DNA of 48,247 nt from Aquimarina aquimarini (lineage in GTDB: Bacteria; Bacteroidota; Bacteroidia; Flavobacteriales; Flavobacteriaceae). This document shows positions 14,915 to 26,703 of the stretch, piece by piece. Positions within the stretch are counted from its first letter, which is position 1, and every line of letters begins with the position of its first letter. The notes beneath the pieces were generated by a model that was given only the letters and a program-made list of their open reading frames with translations, was not told the origin of the DNA and ran no database searches. The translations under genes were made by a program, and so were the position numbers. Location: assembly GCF_900299535.1 (NCBI RefSeq), contig NZ_OMKE01000024.1, forward strand, positions 1-48,247, written 5' to 3'.

Positions 14915-17044
14915 ATGTCAACACGCGATAACCTGTCTCAGACAGATGGAAACGAAGAGAACAAAACCAAAGTTTTAGATATAAACTCTGAGGTTGAAAA
15001 TCTAGAAACGACTACACAAGAAACAGCACAGCAGCAATCAGATAGTACGCTTGCTACTGTAGAAACATTAAAAAAGTCTGATCAAGAAACTCCTGTTGAA
15101 GTAGTGAACCCACAAATTACCGATGCTGAACAAACATCTTCTGAAAATGAAGAAAATGACGCCAATCCATCTACCGTTGCAACAACAGATGCTTCTAAAG
15201 AAACGACAGCCCATAAAGAAGAATCTACAAACGAAACTGCATCAACAAACAAAGATCAGATTCAAGATCAAATGGATGAAGCGGTAGCAGAACATAGTGA
15301 AGATGAAACGACTATGGAACGCCACAATATAGAAAAAAAGGATTACCATGCCTTGACCAAAGAAGAACTGATCAAAGAACTACAAAACTTGATCAAGAAT
15401 GAAAAAATTCAGGCAATAAAAGAGCATGTTGATGAAATTAAAAATGAATTTAATGCCAAATTCAACGAAGAAGTAGAACAGAAAAAAGAAGAGTTCTTAG
15501 CAGATGGAGGTGATATTATTGACTTTTATTACTCTACACCTATAAAGAAGGAATTCAATTCTGCTTATTTTGATTACAAAGAAAAACGTAATGCTTATTA
15601 TCAAAATCTGAAAAAAGATCATCAAGATAATCTAAAAAGAAGACTCGAATTAATAGAAGAATTAAAAGGATTACTGAATGTGGATGAAAACATCAATACC
15701 ACATATAATCATTTTAAAAGTATACAAGAAAGGTGGCGTAATGCAGGGCCTATTCCTAGAGACAAATATAATACTGTCTGGAATACCTACCACCACCATA
15801 CAGAAAATTTTTATGATTTCTTACATCTCAATAGAGAGTTTAGAGACTTAGATTTCAAACATAATCTTGAACAAAAACTCAAAATCATCGAAAGAGCTAC
15901 AGAACTAGCTCAAGAAACAGATGTAAATAGATCATTTAGAGAACTACAATTACTCCACAAAATGTGGAAAGAGGACTTAGGACCTGTTGGAAAAGAATTT
16001 AGAGAACCTATCTGGGAAAAGTTTAGTGCTTTGACCAAACAGATTCATGAAAATAGACAAAACTACTTTAAAGATTTAGATAAAGTATATGAAAAAAATC
16101 TAGAGGTAAAACGTGAGATCATCACAAAAATCATTGGTGTTAGTATAGATCACCCAAAAAACCATAACGGATGGCAGCAAAAAATTAAAGAAATTGAAGC
16201 ACTAAGAGATGATTTTTTTAAAGCAGGAAAAGTTCCTTCTAATGTAAATGAACAAACTTGGAGCGATTTTAAAACCGCTGTAAGAGATTTTAATCGTAAC
16301 AAAAATACATTCTATAAAGGCCTTAAAAAAGATCAGTTTAACAATCTAAGTAAAAAGATGGAACTGATTCAGATAGCTGAAGACAATAAGGATAGTGATG
16401 ATTATGAGGTGACCACCCCATTGATGAAAAAAATTCAATCGGACTGGAAAAAAATCGGGCATGTTCCTCGTAAAGATAGTGACCGCATATGGAAACGTTT
16501 TAAAGATGCTTGTAATGCGTATTTTGATAAAATCCATGCAGAGAGAGATGAAGCTAATAAAGAGGAAATAGTCGCATTAGAAAACAAACAAAAACACCTA
16601 GAAACAATAAAAGGAATAACACTTTCTGGTGATCCAGATGCAGACCTTAAAACTATAAAAGAAGATATCGCTGTCTGGAAAACACTGGGAAGAGTACCGT
16701 ATAAAAAGAAAAACATAGAATCTGAATACAATAAGATTCTTGATAAACTTTTTCAACAACTTAATTTAAGCCGTAAAGAAACAGAACTTATCAAATATGA
16801 GAATAAATTAAATACTTTATCTTCTCAAACAGACGATAGAGCTCTTAGAAATGAACAAAATTTTATTCGCAAAAAAATTGATGAAGTAAATGGTGAAATT
16901 CGTCAATTAGAGAATAACCTTCTATTTTTTAAACACGCAAGTGACGATAATCCTATGGTAATGGATGTAAATAAAAATATAGAAAAGCATAGAGAAACCC
17001 TAGAAGTCTGGAAAGCCAAACTCAAAAAAATAAAACAACTATAA
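14915..17044 (+). CDS. DUF349 domain-containing protein, 709 aa
   Basis: Residues 1-~135 are acidic and rich in Thr, Glu and Asn, probably disordered. From ~140 the protein is helical with at least five DUF349 units, recognised by the recurring W-x5-GPIPR / W-x4-G-VPRKD pattern: ERWRNAGPIPRDKYNTVW, KMWKEDLGPVGKEFREPIW, DDFFKAGKVPSNVNEQTW, SDWKKIGHVPRKDSDRIW and AVWKTLGRVPYKKKN. The last ~120 residues are a coiled coil. DUF349 proteins are widespread in Bacteroidota and Actinobacteria and their biochemical role is unknown to me. The following methyltransferase starts 5 bp after the stop, so the two are probably co-transcribed. Confidence 0.85.
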   Translation: MSTRDNLSQTDGNEENKTKVLDINSEVENLETTTQETAQQQSDSTLATVETLKKSDQETPVEVVNPQITDAEQTSSENEENDANPSTVATTDASKETTAHKEESTNETASTNKDQIQDQMDEAVAEHSEDETTMERHNIEKKDYHALTKEELIKELQNLIKNEKIQAIKEHVDEIKNEFNAKFNEEVEQKKEEFLADGGDIIDFYYSTPIKKEFNSAYFDYKEKRNAYYQNLKKDHQDNLKRRLELIEELKGLLNVDENINTTYNHFKSIQERWRNAGPIPRDKYNTVWNTYHHHTENFYDFLHLNREFRDLDFKHNLEQKLKIIERATELAQETDVNRSFRELQLLHKMWKEDLGPVGKEFREPIWEKFSALTKQIHENRQNYFKDLDKVYEKNLEVKREIITKIIGVSIDHPKNHNGWQQKIKEIEALRDDFFKAGKVPSNVNEQTWSDFKTAVRDFNRNKNTFYKGLKKDQFNNLSKKMELIQIAEDNKDSDDYEVTTPLMKKIQSDWKKIGHVPRKDSDRIWKRFKDACNAYFDKIHAERDEANKEEIVALENKQKHLETIKGITLSGDPDADLKTIKEDIAVWKTLGRVPYKKKNIESEYNKILDKLFQQLNLSRKETELIKYENKLNTLSSQTDDRALRNEQNFIRKKIDEVNGEIRQLENNLLFFKHASDDNPMVMDVNKNIEKHRETLEVWKAKLKKIKQL

Positions 17045-17049
17045 TCAAA

Positions 17050-17679
17050 ATGACATGCTCTCTTTGTGCTTCAGAAACAAAGCTGTTTTCTGAGGTACAA
17101 GGACGTGCTTATTTTGAATGTTTACAGTGTAAGGGTATATTATTACATCCTGCTCATTTCCTTACACCAGAAGAAGAAAAACAACGATATCAATTACATC
17201 AAAATGATGTCAATGATCTTTCTTTTCAAAAGTACGCACTACCTATTGTAAACAGAATTCAAAAAGACTACACCCAATCTCATAAAGGTCTCGACTTTGG
17301 ATCAGGAAGCGGACCTGTTATTTCGCATTTACTCAAACAGAAAAACTATACCATCACAGAGTATGACCCTTTTTTTTACAACCATGTAAATGCTCTGGAA
17401 AAGAAATATGACTATATCGTTTGTTGTGAAGTGATAGAGCATTTTTACACCCCTTACAAAGAGTTTGATTTACTACACTCTTTATTACTCCCTAATGGAA
17501 CACTGTATTGCAAAACTAAAGTTTATGACCCACGTACAGATTTTGATTCCTGGTGGTATAAAAACGATCCTACTCACGTGTTTTTTTATACAATGGATAC
17601 AATACACTGGATCAAAAAGAGATTCAACTTTAAATCAATAGAAATCGCTGATAATGATCTAATAGTATTTACTAAGTAA
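17050..17679 (+). CDS. Class I SAM-dependent methyltransferase with N-terminal zinc ribbon
   Basis: The 209-residue protein begins with two cysteine pairs (CSLCAS at residue 3 and CLQCKG at about 24) likely to bind zinc. A Rossmann methyltransferase core follows: motif I LDFGSGSGPVISHLL near 78, the acidic residue in YDPF near 100, EVIEHF near 122, and DPTHVFFY near 177. Relatives in Bacteroidota are annotated only as class I methyltransferases, so the substrate is unknown. It is probably translated together with the DUF349 gene and is followed by a strong bidirectional terminator. Confidence 0.85.
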   Translation: MTCSLCASETKLFSEVQGRAYFECLQCKGILLHPAHFLTPEEEKQRYQLHQNDVNDLSFQKYALPIVNRIQKDYTQSHKGLDFGSGSGPVISHLLKQKNYTITEYDPFFYNHVNALEKKYDYIVCCEVIEHFYTPYKEFDLLHSLLLPNGTLYCKTKVYDPRTDFDSWWYKNDPTHVFFYTMDTIHWIKKRFNFKSIEIADNDLIVFTK

Positions 17680-17694
17680 TTTTTTATAAAATAC

Positions 17695-17727
17695 AAAACC
17701 CCTGTCATATAAATTGACAGGGGTTTT
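17695..17727. terminator. Strong bidirectional terminator between methyltransferase and susD
   Basis: AAAACCCCTGTCA and TGACAGGGGTTTT form a perfect 13-bp stem with a 7-nt loop. A and T runs on both sides let it serve the converging genes at 17679 and 17774. Confidence 0.9.
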
Positions 17728-17773
17728 GATTTACCTAATTATTTTAGGTTAAATACTATATTATAAATACTAC

Positions 17774-19249
17774 TTAGTAACCAGGGTTTTGCTGTTTAGC
17801 TATAGTAGAATTTGCATTGATCTCACCAATAGGAATTGGAAACTGAAATCTAAAGTTTCCTGCAGGTAAAGTTGCCTCTGTAGGAGGAGTTCCTGTACCA
17901 TCAATGATATCCCCATTTGTTGCGTTTCTATTAATGCCTTCACCTCTTCTTTTAAGGTCAAAGAATCTATGTCCTTCATAAGCCAATTCAACTCTTCTTT
18001 CAAACTGAATAGCATCTTCAAGAGCTACGCCAGTTTCTGTTCCAGCTACGTAAGGAGAATATCTAACTTCTCTCAACTCATTTAAAGAAGCTAATGCATC
18101 TGCTTCTAAACCAAGTTCAAATTGAGCTTCTGCCTTATTTAGAATTACTTCTGCCATACGAAGAACCTTTACATCAACTAAACCGTTCGTCTGTCCTTCT
18201 TCACCTAGAAACTTTTTGATTGCATTGTACTCAATATCGTCATTAATTCCAACAAATTGTAAAACACTTTTTCTTACATCTGTAGCATCAATACTATTAA
18301 AGAAATCAAAATCCATCACATATTCAGAAACTGTTTCTCCTCTTGAAGACTGACTATAAAGTACCCCTACATTATTACCTCTTGACTGAGAAGAAGTATT
18401 AATAGATAACTCAATCACTACACCTGCATTAGTGTTATCAATATATACATCAGGAAGTTCTTCTGCAGTAGCTAAACTAGCTGTCACCTTATTTGCAGCA
18501 TCTATTACTTTTTGATATTCTCCGTTATACAGGTACACTCTAGATAACAATGCTTCTACACCATTTTTATTTAATGTTCCTTCACCATTGCTATCCTCAG
18601 AGATTAAAGTACTTGCACGTTCTAAATCTTCGATAATCTCTTCATAATTTGAAGCTATAGTCTCTCTCGCTGGTTCAGCAAGGGCATCTTCTATAGTACT
18701 ACCAGTATCTCCATCTTCAGCTTTAAGATAAACTGCCCCTAAAGTACCATTAGCACCTGCACTTTGCGTTGGGATTTGCCCATATATTCTAGCAAGGTCA
18801 AAATGTGCCCATGCTCTTGCCGCTAATGCTTGTCCAAGAATATTATCTTGTTCAGTAGTACCATCTATATTACTTATGTTTTCAATAATCAAATTTGCTC
18901 CATTTATCGCCTCATAAGCTTCACTCCAATATAATGGAATCGCTCTTAAAGTACTTGCAACATATCTTAGGTCATAATAATCAGCATTAGATCTTCTTCC
19001 AGTCTGAGCTAGAATTACATTATCAGATATTATATCAGGAATTCCCTGTAAGCCACTTCCTGGATCAGAATAGTACAGCCATAGCTGTCTATAGACACCA
19101 TTCATAACAATCTCAAAATTCTGAGGTGTTGTTAAAAAAGCACTTGGTTCAGCCTCTGTAAAAGGTTCTAAATCATTTAATTCATCATCACAGGCAAAGA
19201 ACCCTAATGATAAAAATAAAATACCTATTATATAAAATTTATTGTTCAT
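17774..19249 (-). CDS. SusD/RagB family outer-membrane nutrient-binding lipoprotein
   Basis: SusD proteins sit as a lid on the SusC porin and bind the nutrient at the cell surface. The 491-residue protein has a lipoprotein signal (lipobox LGFFAC, lipidated Cys at about 20) followed by acidic DDELND, which fits surface export. The SusD fold is marked by LWLYYSDPG near 56, YEAINGANLIIENI near 110, ALAARAWAHFDLARIYG near 145, LNKNGVEALLSRVYLYNGEY near 225, and the C-terminal RVELAYEGHRFFDLKRRGEG near 425. Its start lies 14 bp after the susC stop. The substrate is not evident; no enzyme gene lies beside the pair. Confidence 0.93.
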   Translation of the reverse strand: MNNKFYIIGILFLSLGFFACDDELNDLEPFTEAEPSAFLTTPQNFEIVMNGVYRQLWLYYSDPGSGLQGIPDIISDNVILAQTGRRSNADYYDLRYVASTLRAIPLYWSEAYEAINGANLIIENISNIDGTTEQDNILGQALAARAWAHFDLARIYGQIPTQSAGANGTLGAVYLKAEDGDTGSTIEDALAEPARETIASNYEEIIEDLERASTLISEDSNGEGTLNKNGVEALLSRVYLYNGEYQKVIDAANKVTASLATAEELPDVYIDNTNAGVVIELSINTSSQSRGNNVGVLYSQSSRGETVSEYVMDFDFFNSIDATDVRKSVLQFVGINDDIEYNAIKKFLGEEGQTNGLVDVKVLRMAEVILNKAEAQFELGLEADALASLNELREVRYSPYVAGTETGVALEDAIQFERRVELAYEGHRFFDLKRRGEGINRNATNGDIIDGTGTPPTEATLPAGNFRFQFPIPIGEINANSTIAKQQNPGY

Positions 19250-19263
19250 CTCTTTTTATTTTA

Positions 19264-22200
19264 TTAAAATCCTACTTCAACTCCAAACGTATAAGATTTA
19301 ACCTGAGGGTAACTAAACAAGCTAAACTCCCCTGGTACAAAACCTGCATCTCCCTGTTCTCCAGATTCAGCAGAACCGATCCCTATTTCTGGGTCACCAT
19401 TATAATCAGTTATTGTCCAGATATTCTGACCTGTAACAAAGAATCTAAGTGCATCTAATTTGATAACATCCAAGAATTTTCTTGGCATATTATAATCCAA
19501 CGTCAATGTTCTTAATCTAATAAAGTCACCTTTTTCTAAAAATCTAGTAGTTCCTGCCTGATCAGCGGTTGTTCTAAACAATGGGCTAGGCAAAACATTT
19601 GTATCGCCTGGCTCTTTCCAATAATTAAAGGCATCAGTTCTTAGATTTCTATTAATATTCCCAATTGCCTCACCTTGTTGACGCTGGCTGTTTAAGATAT
19701 AGTTTCCTCCTCTATACACAAAGTCTCCTCTTATACCAAAACCTTTATATTTTAACGAAGTAAAGAAACCACCTTGTAAATCAGCTATTGGTGTTTTTCC
19801 TTTTTGAATTTTCTGGAAACTATCACTATATGTTTCTGTTATATTTCCATCTAAATCTACATATTGTGGTGCTCCATTAGCAGGGTTTACACCAGCATAT
19901 TCTACTAGATAATACGAGTTTATATTTTCTCCTTCTCTCAAAATAATATTACCAAACGTTCCTCTAACAATGTCTTGGCCGTTAATTAGTTTTTTAACTT
20001 TGGTATCTAATATTGTAAGATTTCCTCCTAATGACCAAGTAAAATTTTCAGTTCTTATTACATCTGCATTTAATGAAAATTCAACTCCACTATTCTCAAC
20101 CTCTCCAATATTTTGGAATATACCATTATCTTCATCTCCTACTGTAAAAGAAATTGGTCTGTTAAGTAATAAATCTTTTGAATTCTTTTTAAAATAATCT
20201 ACAACTCCATTTATTCTATTATTAAAGAATCCAAATTCTACTCCTATATCCAGAATAGCTTGAGATTCCCATTGAATTAAAGGATTTGCAGCTCTCAAAG
20301 GAGATCCTGCTGAAAAACCATTATAAGAATTCTCAAACCCTAATGCTGGTAAATACTGAAAATCTGGAATATTTTGATTACCTGAAGTACCGTAAGAAGC
20401 TCTCAGTTTTAAATCATTAAAAAATGAGCTATCCATAAAACTTTCTTTTGCAATATTCCAAGCAACACTACCACTTGCAAAAGTACCATATTTGTTATCT
20501 GGTCCAAATTTTGAAGATCCATCACGTCTAACCGAGAATGAAGCTATATATCTACCATCATAATCATAATCAGCAAAAATTGCTTGAGAAAATAAAATTC
20601 TTCTATCTTCTTCAGACCCAGCTCTTGTTGGTTCTGCTGCTACTTCTATATATGGAATATCTGGTGAAGGAAACCCTCGTGCATTAACGAATAAATCAGT
20701 TCTTATATTTTCATTATATTCTAACAAGAAACTTGCAGATATATTATGAACATCATTAAATGTATCATTATAGCTAAATAAATTCGCTATATTATATTCA
20801 AAATCAATTGCTGCATTCTCAGTTTGTGTTCCAGGAAATTGACTATCTCCAACAAACCCTTGAAGTACTCCTCCTTGAATTGATCTCCTTGTACGGTTTA
20901 AACGGTTACTTACAAGACCAACAGAAAAACGGTTTGAAAATTTGTCTGATAATGTAAGATTAGCGGCAACATTACCAATAATTAAAAAATCACGTGTGCT
21001 ATCAGTCTCTGTCTGTAAAGCTCTAGCAATTGGAAAAGATGTTGATGTTGGGTTATACACAGGATTCCCTTGAGAATCTAATAAAATTCCTCCATTTGCA
21101 TCTCTAGAAAAAAGTGGTTCATAAGGATTATAATCATACACTCCTCTAAATGGATTTTGAACATTGTTTCTATCTCTAGGTAAATCTGTAGTACTTCTTG
21201 CAAAAGAAATATTAGTGTCAATCCCTAACCAATCTTTTGCCTGGTAAGAAGTATTCAAACGAGCAGTTATTCTCTCGAAACCATCTATCCTATCAATTAT
21301 ACCAGTATCTTTATTATAACCTAGTGAGAAAAAGTAGTTTATTTTATCATTTGCTCCTGATATAGATAAAGAGTTAGACTGAATTACAGATTTTCTTAAC
21401 AATTCTTCTTCCCAATCAGTATCAAGTGCGATTAAATCTCTTAATTCCTGAGGGGATGATGTTGCTCCTGGCAATCTTGTAGCAACTGCAACACCTAATT
21501 CAGCATACTGTCTTTCTATCTCAAGTTTCTGTTCAGCATTCATAAGATCAAAAGGATCAGCAATTCGTTGTCCAAAACCATAAGAAGAAGTGAACTTAAT
21601 TTTAGCATCACCTTTTTTACCTTTTTTCGTTGTAATCAAAACAACCCCATTTGCACCTCTAGAACCATATTTTGAAACAGAAGCCGCATCCTTAAGTATA
21701 GAAAGAGATTCTATATCATTAGGATTTAAATTACTTAAAGGGTTTAAACTACGAGTTGGGTCATTATCTGTAATTGGAATAGGTACACCATCAATTACAT
21801 ATAGAGGAGTGGTACTTGCATTAAGTGATCCTACTCCACGAATTTGAACAAAAGCAGTGTTTCCTGGTCGCCCATTTGAAGCAGTAACCTGTACACCTGC
21901 AGCTTGACCTTGAAGTATATTATCTATACTTGTTGAAGGAACAAAATCTTGTAAGTCCTCAGATCCTACAGTTGAGATAGCAGATGTTACACTAGATTTT
22001 CTAGAAACTCCATATGCTGTTACAACAACCTCTTCTAGTTCTGCCGCAGAAGCAGCCAACTTAATATTTATAGTAGTATTGTCACCTACAACCACATCAT
22101 TGGTTGTAAACCCAACATAACTAAAAGAAATTACAGCACCTCTATTTGCAGAGATAACGTAATTACCATCAAAATCAGTTTGTGTTCCTTTACTGGTATT

Positions 22201-22338
22201 CTTGATAAGGACGTTTACACCTGGTAGTGGTAATCCCTTATCATCTGTAACAGTTCCTGAGATATCCTTTTCTTGAGCGAACGAAACGCTGCAGATAAAA
22301 AAGAATAACATCAGTAGCTTGTAATAATGTACTTTCAT
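19264..22338 (-). CDS. SusC/RagA family TonB-dependent outer-membrane transporter
   Basis: The 1,024-residue protein has a signal peptide (to ~21, SVSFAQ), a carboxypeptidase-regulatory-like domain at ~25-100 (DISGTVTDDKGLPLPGVNVL), a TonB-box-like ELEEVVVTAYG near 105, the plug at ~115-235 containing the family signature YVIDGVPI and DAASVSKYGSRGANGVVLIT, and then a 22-strand barrel to the end, finishing in the aromatic SYTFGVEVGF. It imports a ligand captured by SusD using TonB energy. Length and order are normal for SusC. Downstream susD is only 14 bp away; upstream is a 268-bp region with a candidate promoter and then an AraC-type regulator on the same strand. Confidence 0.95.
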   Translation of the reverse strand: MKVHYYKLLMLFFFICSVSFAQEKDISGTVTDDKGLPLPGVNVLIKNTSKGTQTDFDGNYVISANRGAVISFSYVGFTTNDVVVGDNTTINIKLAASAAELEEVVVTAYGVSRKSSVTSAISTVGSEDLQDFVPSTSIDNILQGQAAGVQVTASNGRPGNTAFVQIRGVGSLNASTTPLYVIDGVPIPITDNDPTRSLNPLSNLNPNDIESLSILKDAASVSKYGSRGANGVVLITTKKGKKGDAKIKFTSSYGFGQRIADPFDLMNAEQKLEIERQYAELGVAVATRLPGATSSPQELRDLIALDTDWEEELLRKSVIQSNSLSISGANDKINYFFSLGYNKDTGIIDRIDGFERITARLNTSYQAKDWLGIDTNISFARSTTDLPRDRNNVQNPFRGVYDYNPYEPLFSRDANGGILLDSQGNPVYNPTSTSFPIARALQTETDSTRDFLIIGNVAANLTLSDKFSNRFSVGLVSNRLNRTRRSIQGGVLQGFVGDSQFPGTQTENAAIDFEYNIANLFSYNDTFNDVHNISASFLLEYNENIRTDLFVNARGFPSPDIPYIEVAAEPTRAGSEEDRRILFSQAIFADYDYDGRYIASFSVRRDGSSKFGPDNKYGTFASGSVAWNIAKESFMDSSFFNDLKLRASYGTSGNQNIPDFQYLPALGFENSYNGFSAGSPLRAANPLIQWESQAILDIGVEFGFFNNRINGVVDYFKKNSKDLLLNRPISFTVGDEDNGIFQNIGEVENSGVEFSLNADVIRTENFTWSLGGNLTILDTKVKKLINGQDIVRGTFGNIILREGENINSYYLVEYAGVNPANGAPQYVDLDGNITETYSDSFQKIQKGKTPIADLQGGFFTSLKYKGFGIRGDFVYRGGNYILNSQRQQGEAIGNINRNLRTDAFNYWKEPGDTNVLPSPLFRTTADQAGTTRFLEKGDFIRLRTLTLDYNMPRKFLDVIKLDALRFFVTGQNIWTITDYNGDPEIGIGSAESGEQGDAGFVPGEFSLFSYPQVKSYTFGVEVGF

Positions 22339-22366
22339 AAATTAAAGATTTCAAAAAATTAATACT

Positions 22367-22394
22367 TAAACATAGTTATTAGATATAACCACAA
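22367..22394 (-). promoter_or_regulatory. Candidate promoter of susCD
   Basis: On the minus strand TTG (22392-22394) is followed 17 bp later by TATGTTTA (22367-22374), one mismatch from TAnnTTTG. The leader to the ATG at 22338 would be about 20 nt. Confidence 0.5.
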
Positions 22395-22537
22395 AAAGGA
22401 AGAGCAAGAATATCTTGATGGCTAATTCAAACATACTTTCACAAAACTTGAACAAAGTTTATATGGAAAATACTAACGCTTACCCTTTCCTTATTTATGG
22501 TTACTTAGGCTCAAAGAAACATTTTGATCACTTAAAA

Positions 22538-22550
22538 AGGGGTAACCCCT
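22538..22550. promoter_or_regulatory. Inverted repeat between the regulator and susC, possible operator
   Basis: AGGGG-taa-CCCCT is a perfect 5-bp inverted repeat. Two further GGGTAA-type half sites lie on the minus strand nearby (within 22480-22500 and 22575-22590). They are about 150-200 bp upstream of the candidate susC promoter and could be regulator binding sites. Confidence 0.35.
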
Positions 22551-22606
22551 ATAAGTTCTTACCTGATCCGAAGAAGTTTTACCCTTACTTTCAACTTATT
22601 TAGTTG

Positions 22607-23911
22607 CTAAAATTTGATATACTCAGAAGGAGTAATCTTATTGTATTTCTTAAAAGATTTATTGAACGTAACTTTGTTATTAAATCCTACCTCATATGCT
22701 ACATCTATAATATTTCCGTTTTTAAAACGGTGATCTATTAAAAGTATTTTTGCCTCTTGTATCCTATATTGATTTATGAGTTCAAAAAAATTAAGGTTAA
22801 AATGTTCATTTATTATTTGAGAAGTATTATGCCTAGTTGTACCAAGTAATTCTGACAATTTCTGAAGATTAATATCATTTTGTTTATAGGCTTTTTCTTC
22901 ATTCAACAATATCAGTAATTTTTCTTTTAACTCTATAGATAGTTCTTTTGTAAGACCCGAATTTATGTATTTATCCTCCCCCTTCTTTACCCTACGTTTT
23001 ACATTTATAACTTTTTCATATATCTCTGGTTGCGTATAAGCTATATAACTGACATATAAAATTAATACTATAGCAAATATAATCTGAGAAAATACAATAA
23101 AATCGTTTTTTACAGCTAATTGTATGGCAACTACATCATAAACAACATAATTAGTTACATACATAGCGTACAAAATTATAATATTTCGCACCCAATTATT
23201 CAATTTCTTCGCCCTAATAATCCTTTTTTTGTAAAACTCAACAAATAACTGCATTACTAAAATCATATAAATTAGTATAGAGAATAACCTTATATATGAA
23301 TACTTAGCATAAAGTATTGTTACGATTTTTTCTCTATCCTCTAATTGATATAAAAAGAGAAGTACGCACATAGGCATCAAATGCAAAAGATCTAAAAGAG
23401 TAAATTTATAAGCTACTAATACCCTTTTACAATAAAAATAAACTAATGGACCACATAAGAAAAGTGAAAATAGGTTCAAATTATATGAAAAACTATAATC
23501 ATTAGTCAATACACCACCCATATTGATTATAAAAACAGCATACTGAAATAAAAACATACCAATCAACAAATTAGCAATTCTATCAGATTTTTTTTTAAGA
23601 TTTAAGAAAACAGAAATAAAGACCCCAACAAAACCTACATAAATACAGAATATTCTCCATGCTACCTCTCTTCCATTAATTCTATTTTTAGATTTTTCTA
23701 AAGAATTTGAATTATTTGTAAAGTCAAAAACCCTACTTTCAAAATTAGCCCATTCATACAAAACCTCTGGTCCAAGGCTTGAACTATCTTTTATAGGAAA
23801 TTCAAGATCATAAATAGTATTACCATCATCATTTTTGATAGAACTATAATTATCATAAACAAATACCCCAAAAATGAATGTTAGAAAAAATAATACCTGT
23901 ATTACCTTCAT
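22607..23911 (-). CDS. Membrane-anchored AraC-family regulator (inner copy)
   Basis: The 434-residue protein has an N-terminal signal-like segment (1-20), a short extracytoplasmic part (~20-90), and about seven or eight membrane segments from ~95 to 300 (for example IFCIYVGFVGVFISVFL and IIFAIVLILYVSYIAY). The C-terminus is an AraC-type double helix-turn-helix at ~330-434, with LQKLSELLGTTRHNTSQII and VAYEVGFNNKVTFNKSFKKY ending in ITPSEYIKF. It is a clear paralogue of the next gene upstream. It is on the same strand as susCD and directly precedes it, so control of susCD is likely (inference). Membrane AraC proteins of this type in Bacteroidota are thought to sense envelope or nutrient signals. 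Confidence 0.85.
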   Translation of the reverse strand: MKVIQVLFFLTFIFGVFVYDNYSSIKNDDGNTIYDLEFPIKDSSSLGPEVLYEWANFESRVFDFTNNSNSLEKSKNRINGREVAWRIFCIYVGFVGVFISVFLNLKKKSDRIANLLIGMFLFQYAVFIINMGGVLTNDYSFSYNLNLFSLFLCGPLVYFYCKRVLVAYKFTLLDLLHLMPMCVLLFLYQLEDREKIVTILYAKYSYIRLFSILIYMILVMQLFVEFYKKRIIRAKKLNNWVRNIIILYAMYVTNYVVYDVVAIQLAVKNDFIVFSQIIFAIVLILYVSYIAYTQPEIYEKVINVKRRVKKGEDKYINSGLTKELSIELKEKLLILLNEEKAYKQNDINLQKLSELLGTTRHNTSQIINEHFNLNFFELINQYRIQEAKILLIDHRFKNGNIIDVAYEVGFNNKVTFNKSFKKYNKITPSEYIKF

Positions 23912-23977
23912 AATCTTTATCGCAACAATTATGTTTCACAAAAACACAACAGTTTTATTAAAACATTAATCTATAAA

Positions 23978-24006
23978 CAAAGTTATAAGAAAGTCGTTTT
24001 TAGCAA
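23978..24006 (-). promoter_or_regulatory. Promoter of the inner AraC-type regulator
   Basis: On the minus strand TTG (24004-24006) and TAACTTTG (23978-23985) are 18 bp apart, an exact match to the Bacteroidota consensus. The leader would be about 60 nt, so this gene can be transcribed separately from its upstream paralogue. Confidence 0.6.
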
Positions 24007-24088
24007 ATAAAAATTACATTGAAAAATAGTACAGGCTCTTTTTTTAATATAATATTATTATTAATTAACATATTTTATTAAAGAAAAA

Positions 24089-25706
<1,618 letters not shown>

Positions 25707-25919
25707 CTAATTTACGACATGTTTTTGTTAAAAATTTGTTATAAATAGATTGTCCGATAATATCTTACCTAAAAAGTCAGTAAAAACAGTAGTAAAGCTA
25801 AAACATCAACCCTATACAGATAAGGTAAAACCTTACTTTTACTACTGCAAAGCAATGAAATTTTACTTTATTAAAAAAAATAATAACATAAAATTATCAA
25901 AAGAAATAACAGGTATAAA

Positions 25920-26693
25920 CTATAGTTTTTTTGCTTCTTCCCAAAAAACATCCATTTCACCTAACGTCATATCTTTCAATTCCTTATTTACTTCTTTTGC
26001 TTTTTTCTCAAGGTACTGAAATCGCTTTATAAATTTCTTATTAGTACGCTCTAATGCATCTTCTGGGTTTACATTTAAGAATCGTGCATAATTCACCATA
26101 GAGAAAAGAACATCTCCAAACTCAGCTTCAATTCTTTCTTGATTTTGCATTCTGATTTCGTGTCGCAACTCCCCTAGTTCCTCTTCTAATTTTTCAAATA
26201 CTTGATTAGGTTCTTCCCAATCAAAACCAACTCCTGCAACCTTATCTTGTATCCTACTAGCCTTTACCACTGCGGGTAAAGATTGTGGTACTCCTTCTAA
26301 CACGCTTTTTTTACCTTCTTTAAGTTTTAAGTTTTCCCAATTACGCTTTACATCTTCTTCGTTATCAACAACTACATCGCTATAAATATGAGGATGCCTA
26401 TAAATTAATTTTTCACAAATCTCATTTGCTACATCTGCAATATCAAAATCTTTCGTTTCACTACCAATTTTAGCATAGAAGACAATATGTAGCAATAAAT
26501 CTCCTAACTCTTTTTTTATTTCGTTTAGATCATTATCCAAAATTGCATCTCCCAGCTCATAGGTTTCTTCTATAGTTAAATGCCTTAATGATTGAAACGT
26601 TTGCTTTCTATCCCAAGGGCATTGCTCCCTTAATTCCTCCATGATAGTCAATAACCTATCAATCGCTTTAAGTTGTTCTTGTCTAGAATTCAT
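25920..26693 (-). CDS. mazG: Nucleoside triphosphate pyrophosphohydrolase MazG
   Basis: MazG hydrolyses (d)NTPs to monophosphates and pyrophosphate. The 257-residue protein has two tandem MazG domains: the first at ~10-120 with CPWDRKQTFQSLRHLTIEE, the metal-binding EETYELGDAI and KKELGDLLLHIVFYAK; the second at ~150-250 with GFDWEEPNQVFEKLEEELGE and AEFGDVLFSMVNYAR. Length is normal for E. coli-type MazG (263 aa). It is last in a minus-strand run mnmA - FMN oxidoreductase - mazG with gaps of 25 and 10 bp, suggesting an operon. Confidence 0.93.
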   Translation of the reverse strand: MNSRQEQLKAIDRLLTIMEELREQCPWDRKQTFQSLRHLTIEETYELGDAILDNDLNEIKKELGDLLLHIVFYAKIGSETKDFDIADVANEICEKLIYRHPHIYSDVVVDNEEDVKRNWENLKLKEGKKSVLEGVPQSLPAVVKASRIQDKVAGVGFDWEEPNQVFEKLEEELGELRHEIRMQNQERIEAEFGDVLFSMVNYARFLNVNPEDALERTNKKFIKRFQYLEKKAKEVNKELKDMTLGEMDVFWEEAKKL

Positions 26694-26703
26694 TGTATAT
26701 CAC

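Noticed and set aside
22415..22603. Small plus-strand frame of 62 codons before the AraC gene
   Set aside because: It covers the regulatory gap, has no recognisable features and would lie across the inverted repeats.
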